NCBI GenBank assembly: GCA_019239815.1
Contig: JAFAZL010000177.1
Span: forward strand, 1-8,364
Length of the DNA stretch: 8,364 nt
Reading direction: 5' to 3'
DNA from: Acidobacteriota bacterium
GTDB taxonomy: Bacteria > Acidobacteriota > Terriglobia > Acidoferrales > UBA7541
The notes under the pieces are model-generated. The model was not told the origin of the DNA and made no database searches. It was given only the letters and a program-made list of their open reading frames with translations. Below are positions 6,105 through 8,364 of the stretch, one piece after another (position 1 is the stretch's first letter; each line of letters begins with the position of its first letter). Both the position numbers and the translations under genes were made by a program.

Positions 6105-7840
6105 TGCGACGTTCGTTTTGGCTGGGCGGCGTTGCCGGCATCGCGCTGTTGTCTACGTGCGTGTTGCTTGGCCAATCGCCGACGCCGCCTCCTCCTCCGA
6201 CCACCACAGCGACGAGCAGTTCTCAAAATGCCGGCGCAGTCTTGCGCGTACACGTCAACCTTGTACTCGTGCCGGTGGTTGTGCGCGATTCCGGTGGCCA
6301 CGCAGTCGGCAGTCTTCGCGCCGAAGACTTTACCCTTCTCGACAACAACAAGCCGCAGCAGATCGTTTCTTTCTCAGTCGAGCAGCCCGGCGCGCAGCCA
6401 ACCGCCCGAGGTGCCTCGACAAATGCAACGGGCTCTGCGGCGCCGACTGGCGGGCAAGGGCACGTGTTTGTCGCGCCGCGAAGCTTCACAGCCGTTTATT
6501 TCGATGACGTACATCTTGAAACAGAAAACATGAATCGGGTCCGTGGTGCTGCGCAGCGCTACCTCACGAAAGTCGATCTCGCCACCGAGCGCCTCGGCAT
6601 TTTCACCACTTCGGGAAAAATCGCGCTCGACTTCACCGACGATCGCAACAAATTGAACGAGACGCTGGCTCGCCTCAAATCGGAGCACCTTCCCGGCACG
6701 GGCATGGGCGACTGCCCAACTGTCACCTACCAACAAGCTAACGCGATCATCAATCAAGGCGATAGCGCCGCCTCGGCCCTGGCGATGAGCGACGCGATCA
6801 CGCAATGCCACGTTCGAGACCAGAATGCTGCTGCCGAGATGGCCCAGGAAGCGGCACAACGCGCCCTCGAGGCAGGCGACCGCGAATCGCGCGTCTCCTT
6901 TGGCGCTTTACAGCAGGCTGTCGCGCATCTCGCGACCACTCCCGGCGAACGGAATCTGCTCCTAGCATCGTCTGGTTTCATGACGACCGAGGGCAATGCC
7001 GCGCAAATACGGATTATCGACGTCGCTGTGCGCTCGCACATCACCATCAGCGCGCTCGATGCGCGCGGACTCTACGGTGCCGACCTGATCGGCGATGCGA
7101 CGGAGCGCGGCAGCAATCCCGCACTCGCGCAGCAAAAGGTGAAGCAGAAAGCCGAATACGACGTTGCCGTCGAGGGAGTGATGGCGTCGCTATCCGCGGA
7201 AACCGGTGGCGCGTTCTATCGCAGTTCGAACGATCTTGACGCTGGTTTTCAGCGCATCGGTGGCGCGCCGGAATTCGTTTACTTGCTAGGTTTTTCGCCG
7301 GCAAGTGCAAAACCGGACGGCAAGCTGCACGCGTTGAAAGTGGCGGTCAATTCGAAAGAGAAATACAACGTGTCGGCGCGACGCAATTATCTTTCGGCGC
7401 CGCAGAATCCCGGCTCGGAAGATGCTGCTAACCGCGAAGTGCAGCAGGCACTGTATACAAGCGTTGAATCCCGCGAACTGCCGATGGAGGTACGCATTCA
7501 GACGGTCAAGGGCGATGGCGAGAAAGCGCGCCTGACCGTGGCGGCTCACATTGATCTAAATCAAATGCCGGCAGGTACCGCGGACAACGAGAAGCACAAT
7601 CAGTTGCTCTTTGCGACGGTAATCTTTGATCGCAATGGGAAATATATTGATGGGAATTCGCGCACGATCGCGGTTCGTTGGAAGGATGACGATACGGTGG
7701 ACCCGGCCGAGCGGTCGGCGGCGAAGGCTTACGAGAGCAATTTCATGTTAGGTCCTGGAGATTACGTCGTGCGCTTTGTCGCCCGCGATAGTGAAGTACA
7801 GCAGCTCTTCGCCGAAACGACGCCGGTGGTCATTCAGTAG
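6104..7840 (+). CDS. Secreted VWFA-related (Acidobacterial, TIGR03436-type) protein, A type, copy 2
   Basis: This is a 578-residue exported protein and a close relative of the operon's first gene. ATG 6104 overlaps the TGA stop of gene 2 by one base (TGATG). A TTG at 6101 is also possible, but ATG is preferred. There is no clear ribosome binding site, so translation probably depends on ribosomes finishing gene 2. A signal peptide covers residues 1-24 (MRRS, hydrophobic core 6-22), followed by a short PTPPPPP/TTT linker. The beta domain starts at VLRVHVNLVLVPVVVRD, followed by LRAEDFTLLDNN. The vWA region starts at about 127 and its MIDAS position reads D135-V-H137-L-E139, the most degenerate of the three. 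C204 and C235 match the Cys pair of gene 1. DARGLYGADLIGD starts at 319, and AETGG (365-369) replaces ADGTGG. A C-terminal beta-sandwich ends with PGDYVVRFVARD. C19 in the signal peptide is not in a proper lipobox (LSTC), so a lipoprotein is unlikely. Confidence 0.87.
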   Translation: MRRSFWLGGVAGIALLSTCVLLGQSPTPPPPPTTTATSSSQNAGAVLRVHVNLVLVPVVVRDSGGHAVGSLRAEDFTLLDNNKPQQIVSFSVEQPGAQPTARGASTNATGSAAPTGGQGHVFVAPRSFTAVYFDDVHLETENMNRVRGAAQRYLTKVDLATERLGIFTTSGKIALDFTDDRNKLNETLARLKSEHLPGTGMGDCPTVTYQQANAIINQGDSAASALAMSDAITQCHVRDQNAAAEMAQEAAQRALEAGDRESRVSFGALQQAVAHLATTPGERNLLLASSGFMTTEGNAAQIRIIDVAVRSHITISALDARGLYGADLIGDATERGSNPALAQQKVKQKAEYDVAVEGVMASLSAETGGAFYRSSNDLDAGFQRIGGAPEFVYLLGFSPASAKPDGKLHALKVAVNSKEKYNVSARRNYLSAPQNPGSEDAANREVQQALYTSVESRELPMEVRIQTVKGDGEKARLTVAAHIDLNQMPAGTADNEKHNQLLFATVIFDRNGKYIDGNSRTIAVRWKDDDTVDPAERSAAKAYESNFMLGPGDYVVRFVARDSEVQQLFAETTPVVIQ

Positions 7841-7853
7841 GCTCGTTCCGAGC
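7841..7853. repeat. Short hairpin between converging genes
   Basis: GCTCG (7841-7845) pairs with CGAGC (7849-7853) around TTC, directly after the stop of vWA gene 3 and 9 bases before the end of the converging proline dehydrogenase gene. It lacks a T-tract on both strands, so it is at best a weak transcription or mRNA 3'-end stabilising structure. No better terminator is visible in this 22-base gap. Confidence 0.25.
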
Positions 7854-7862
7854 GCGGGGTGC

Positions 7863-8364
7863 TCAGCTCGACGATTCGGCCAGCAGGCTTCGCAGCACGA
7901 ACCAGCAATTCGCCGGGCGCTCTGAGAGGCGGCGCATGAAGTAAGGGCACCAGTCGGTGCCGAAAGGCACGTACACCTGTAAGATATTTCCCGCGTCGTG
8001 GGCCTGCTGCTGCAGGTCGCGCCGGATGCCGTAGATCATCTGCAATTCGTATTTGTCTTTTGGAAGGCCGAGGCGGGCGGCTTCGCTTTGCGCATGCGCG
8101 ACCATGAACGGATCGTGTGATGCGATGGCGGGGAAGTAGGAACCGCGCGTTGCACCTTCCAGGAGCATCGTCGTCAGCTTTTTGTAATTCGCATCGACGG
8201 CAGGCTTGCCCTGCACGGCGACATTCGCGGGCTCGCGATAGGCGCCTTTTACGAGGCGAATCTTCGGCTGCAGCGGCGCCAGTCGCTGAATATCTTTCTC
8301 GGTGCGATGCAAATACGCCTGAATCGCCAGGCCGCAGTTTCCGGTTTCGCGCTGCGTGCTTTCG
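7863..8364 (-). CDS. Proline dehydrogenase (PRODH), C-terminal part
   Basis: PRODH is an FAD enzyme that oxidises L-proline to 1-pyrroline-5-carboxylate, the first step of proline use, passing electrons to quinones. About 167 C-terminal residues are visible; the start lies beyond the right edge. Family landmarks in order: QAYLHRTEKDI, RLVKGAYREP, VDANYKKL, AIASHDPFMVAHA, ELQMIYGIRRDLQ, VYVPFGTDW and PYFMRRLSERPAN. The adjacent Arg pair in MRRLSERP corresponds to the residues that bind the proline carboxylate in known structures. The protein stops shortly after this motif, so it is the monofunctional form seen in Deinococcus, Thermus and Bacillus, not bifunctional PutA, where the P5C dehydrogenase domain follows. 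An unusual detail is Cys in GTDWCPYF where Tyr is common (from memory). It converges on the vWA operon with a 22-base gap, and no functional link to it is apparent. Confidence 0.93.
   Translation of the reverse strand, partial: ESTQRETGNCGLAIQAYLHRTEKDIQRLAPLQPKIRLVKGAYREPANVAVQGKPAVDANYKKLTTMLLEGATRGSYFPAIASHDPFMVAHAQSEAARLGLPKDKYELQMIYGIRRDLQQQAHDAGNILQVYVPFGTDWCPYFMRRLSERPANCWFVLRSLLAESSS

Noticed and set aside
6104..6175. Lipoprotein signal in vWA gene 3 (Cys19)
   Set aside because: The residues before the Cys are LST; a lipobox needs Gly, Ala or Ser directly before Cys, and a usual cleavage site follows at about residue 24.

Overview
The window reads as chromosomal DNA of a soil-type Acidobacteriota bacterium. 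The main evidence is three consecutive secreted proteins that match the 'VWFA-related Acidobacterial domain' family (TIGR03436 type), which is strongly expanded in that phylum. Moderately high GC and dense packing on one strand agree with this. No mobile element, CRISPR array, tRNA or rRNA was seen.

Layout. (1) Positions 3-344 hold the C-terminal end of a multi-pass membrane protein, probably a GT39-like glycosyltransferase, closed by a clear intrinsic terminator at 364-394. (2) Positions 560-1414 encode a YihY/BrkB-type inner-membrane protein. A perfect TATAAT box lies only 8 bases upstream of its first possible ATG, so the mRNA may be leaderless. An 85-aa soluble protein (1398-1655) overlaps its 3' end. 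(3) A strong sigma70-like promoter (TTGACA-16-TATAGT, 1652-1679) overlaps the stop codon of the small gene. It starts a three-gene operon, 1754-7840, of large exported vWA proteins. The promoter sits inside a set of TTGAC direct and inverted repeats, and the leader can form a GC-rich stem right before the ribosome binding site. (4) On the minus strand, converging with the operon, is the C-terminal part of a monofunctional proline dehydrogenase (7863 to the window edge).

The vWA operon is the most interesting part. Genes 1 and 3 are close relatives ('A type'): signal peptide, Pro/Thr linker, short beta domain, vWA domain with a conserved Cys pair about 30 residues apart, and one C-terminal beta-sandwich. 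Gene 2 ('B type') is larger. It lacks that Cys pair but has a different one near the end of the vWA region, carries a long Gly-rich tract plus NPY repeats inside the vWA region, and appears to have two C-terminal beta-sandwich domains. Genes 2 and 3 overlap as TGATG. All three have an incomplete metal-binding DxSxS (MIDAS) motif. The A-B-A order, tight spacing and matched export signals suggest (inference) that the products act together outside the cytoplasm, perhaps as an envelope or extracellular assembly. No biochemical function can be assigned from the sequence.
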